A stretch of DNA of 6,964 bases, taken from the NCBI GenBank assembly GCA_958422845.1, contig CATZPU010000059.1:1-6964 (forward strand), written 5' to 3'. The notes beneath the pieces were generated by a model. It saw only the letters and a list, made by a program, of their open reading frames with translations. It was not told where the DNA came from and ran no database searches. The stretch comes from an uncultured Lachnospiraceae bacterium (GTDB lineage: Bacteria; Bacillota; Clostridia; Lachnospirales; Lachnospiraceae). Shown here one piece after another: positions 5,774 to 6,964 of this stretch. Within the stretch, counting starts at the first letter, position 1. Every line of letters begins with the position of its first letter. Both the position numbers and the translations under genes were made by a program.

Positions 5774-6964
5774 ACTTGCAAAGGAATTGGGCAAAGACAA
5801 TAAAGAAATTATTCAGGCTCTGCAGCAGGGCGGAGTAGAAGTAAAAAGTCATATGAGCAATGTGGAAGAGAAAGATGCAGGAAGGATCCGGGGATTATTT
5901 GGAAAGAAACCGGACAGAATAAAGGAGGATGAACGTATGGAGCAGAATCCGGATAAGATGGTTGAAAAGGATTCCGTTAAAAAAACTGAAGCAGAAGGCG
6001 GCGCACAGCCGAAAAAGAAGAATATCATTCAGGTGTTCCGTCCTCAGAACAGTAAGACGGGTATGGTAAAGCCGGGAAGCAGACCGAGACCGCAGGGAGC
6101 AAAGCCGCGGACACAGGGGCAGGCAGGAGCAAAGACACAGCAGGCGGGAGCAAGAGGGCAGAATGCGGCAGGCGCAAAAGCGCAGGGACAAAGCGTGCAG
6201 CCGTCACCGGCAAAGAGCGCGCCGCAGGCTCCGGCACAGAGCGAGGTACAGAAGTCTTCTGCTGAGGCAAAGACACAGACAGTAAAAGCGCAGGAGAATA
6301 TCTCTGCCGAGACAAAGACGGCGCAGACACAGAGCGCGCCGCAGGCAAGAACACAGGCACAGCAGGGAAGCCGTAACGCAAACGACGGAGGAAACCGTCA
6401 GGGCGGACGTTACTCAAATGACGGAGGCAATCGTCAGGGCGGACGTTACGCAAACGACGGAGGAAACCGTCAGGGCGGACGTGGTGCAAACGACGGGGGC
6501 AACCGCGGACAGGGCGGACGCTACTCAAACGACGGAGGAAACCGCGGACAGGGCGGACGCTACTCAAATGACGGAGGCAATCGTCAGGGCGGACGTTACT
6601 CAAATGACGGAGGCAATCGCAGTCAGGGCGGACGTTATCAGGGAGACGGAGCAGGAAGAGGCCGTTCCGTAAATATCCCGAAGGCTCCGACAGAGTCAAA
6701 ACCGCTTGAAAAAGAGAGCAGAAAGCGTACGGAGCGCGGCGACAGAAACCGCAGCGACAAGGGCGATAAGCTTGAGAGAATGGAAAAGAACGTTCGTCAG
6801 AACGGAAAGAACGGGTTCAAGAAGAACCAGAATACAAAGCCGCCGGTACCAAAGCCTGCAGAGAAGCCGGAGGAGACGATCCGCACGATCACACTGCCGG
6901 AGCGTCTGACGATCTCAGAGCTCGCAGGGGCAATGAAGGTACAGCCGTCTGCTGTTGTAAAGAA
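5751..6964 (+). CDS. infB: Translation initiation factor IF2, N-terminal 404 residues (3' end off the right edge)
   Basis: IF2 is the GTPase that brings fMet-tRNA to the 30S subunit and joins the subunits. Only the N-terminal region is present; the G domain, EF-Tu-like domain II and fMet-tRNA-binding domain lie beyond the edge. The first IF2N subdomain covers about residues 1-52 (MAKIRVHELAKELGKDNKEI, ending near GRIRGLFG). A long disordered linker follows: acidic and basic residues with KKKNIIQVFRP near 90-100, then an Ala/Gln/Lys-rich stretch (about 105-205), then seven tandem NDGGNR repeats plus a degenerate eighth (211-305), then a Lys/Arg-rich stretch. The second IF2N subdomain begins at about 377 (IRTITLPERLTISELAGAM). 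The ATG at 5937, codon 63, has its own excellent ribosome binding site. The frame is open throughout, so nothing suggests a broken gene. Confidence 0.95.
   Translation, partial: MAKIRVHELAKELGKDNKEIIQALQQGGVEVKSHMSNVEEKDAGRIRGLFGKKPDRIKEDERMEQNPDKMVEKDSVKKTEAEGGAQPKKKNIIQVFRPQNSKTGMVKPGSRPRPQGAKPRTQGQAGAKTQQAGARGQNAAGAKAQGQSVQPSPAKSAPQAPAQSEVQKSSAEAKTQTVKAQENISAETKTAQTQSAPQARTQAQQGSRNANDGGNRQGGRYSNDGGNRQGGRYANDGGNRQGGRGANDGGNRGQGGRYSNDGGNRGQGGRYSNDGGNRQGGRYSNDGGNRSQGGRYQGDGAGRGRSVNIPKAPTESKPLEKESRKRTERGDRNRSDKGDKLERMEKNVRQNGKNGFKKNQNTKPPVPKPAEKPEETIRTITLPERLTISELAGAMKVQPSAVVK
5921..5939 (+). promoter_or_regulatory. Internal ribosome binding site and in-frame ATG within infB
   Basis: AAAGGAGG (5921-5928) lies 8 nt before an ATG (5937-5939) that is exactly in the infB frame, at codon 63. 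The match is at least as good as those of the annotated starts here. A protein from it would lack only the first IF2N subdomain. E. coli and Bacillus are known to make shorter IF2 forms from internal in-frame starts. Confidence 0.6.
6381..6665 (+). repeat. Tandem 36/39-bp repeat in the IF2 linker
   Basis: Seven full units start at 6381, 6417, 6453, 6489, 6528, 6567 and 6603; a decayed eighth starts at 6642. Spacings are 36, 36, 36, 39, 39, 36 and 39 bp. The 12-residue unit is NDGGNRQGGRYS; the 39-bp units gain one Gly (units 4 and 5) or Ser (unit 7) after the Arg. All spacings are multiples of three. Units are almost identical in DNA and fall into a few codon variants, which points to recent expansion. 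Confidence 0.92.

Noticed and set aside
6381..6665. Could the regularly spaced repeats be a CRISPR array?
   Set aside because: Units abut with no unique spacers, all steps are multiples of three, and they encode a consistent peptide within infB.
6418..6672. Plus-strand open frame in another frame across the infB repeats.
   Set aside because: A frame shadow of the 36/39-bp array with no ribosome binding site; infB itself reads through in the correct frame.
6025..6699. Long open frame on the minus strand opposite the infB linker (224 codons, Arg/Pro/Leu-rich).
   Set aside because: It is a by-product of the stop-poor repeat DNA in infB; it has no ribosome binding site and its repetitive product mirrors the NDGGNR units.

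Overview
The window looks like chromosomal DNA of a low-to-mid GC Bacillota, most likely a clostridium of the Lachnospiraceae type. The evidence is the gene order rimP-nusA-rnpM(ylxR)-ylxQ-infB, strong AAGGAGG ribosome binding sites about 8 nt before most starts, a NusA without the proteobacterial repeat domains, and an acidic, Ser/Thr/Glu-rich secreted protein. The lineage is inferred from gene content and style only. All eight genes are on the + strand and nearly all of the DNA is coding.

Region 1 (1-2036) is a threonine-catabolism pair: the 3' part of tdh (L-threonine 3-dehydrogenase, first ~72 residues off the left edge), then kbl (2-amino-3-ketobutyrate CoA ligase). Together they convert threonine, NAD+ and CoA to glycine, acetyl-CoA and NADH.

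Region 2 (2067-3254) encodes a secreted protein I cannot name. It has a signal peptide and two tandem copies of a ~160-residue domain. It follows kbl by 30 nt with no visible terminator, so it may be cotranscribed, but nothing ties it to threonine metabolism.

Region 3 (3255-3438) is the only sizeable intergenic gap. It holds a very good extended -10 sigma-A-type promoter, a predicted leader of roughly 108 nt, a strong 10-bp hairpin followed by a U-rich stretch, and a second possible structure before the rimP ribosome binding site.

Region 4 (3439-6964) is the transcription/translation operon: rimP (30S maturation), nusA (elongation, pausing and termination), rnpM/ylxR (RNA-binding, RNase P modulator), ylxQ (L7Ae-like RNA-binding protein) and the first 404 codons of infB (IF2). 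Genes are tightly packed; ylxQ overlaps both neighbours and probably starts at TTG.

No phage, insertion sequence, CRISPR or defence system is visible. The parts most worth a second look lie inside otherwise ordinary genes: a 61-residue NusA tail with 31 acidic residues, 11 tyrosines and no Lys/Arg; an Arg/Gly/Asn/Tyr tandem repeat in the IF2 linker with a 36/39-bp DNA period; a near-ideal internal ribosome binding site and in-frame ATG at IF2 codon 63; the structured rimP leader; and the duplicated-domain secreted protein.
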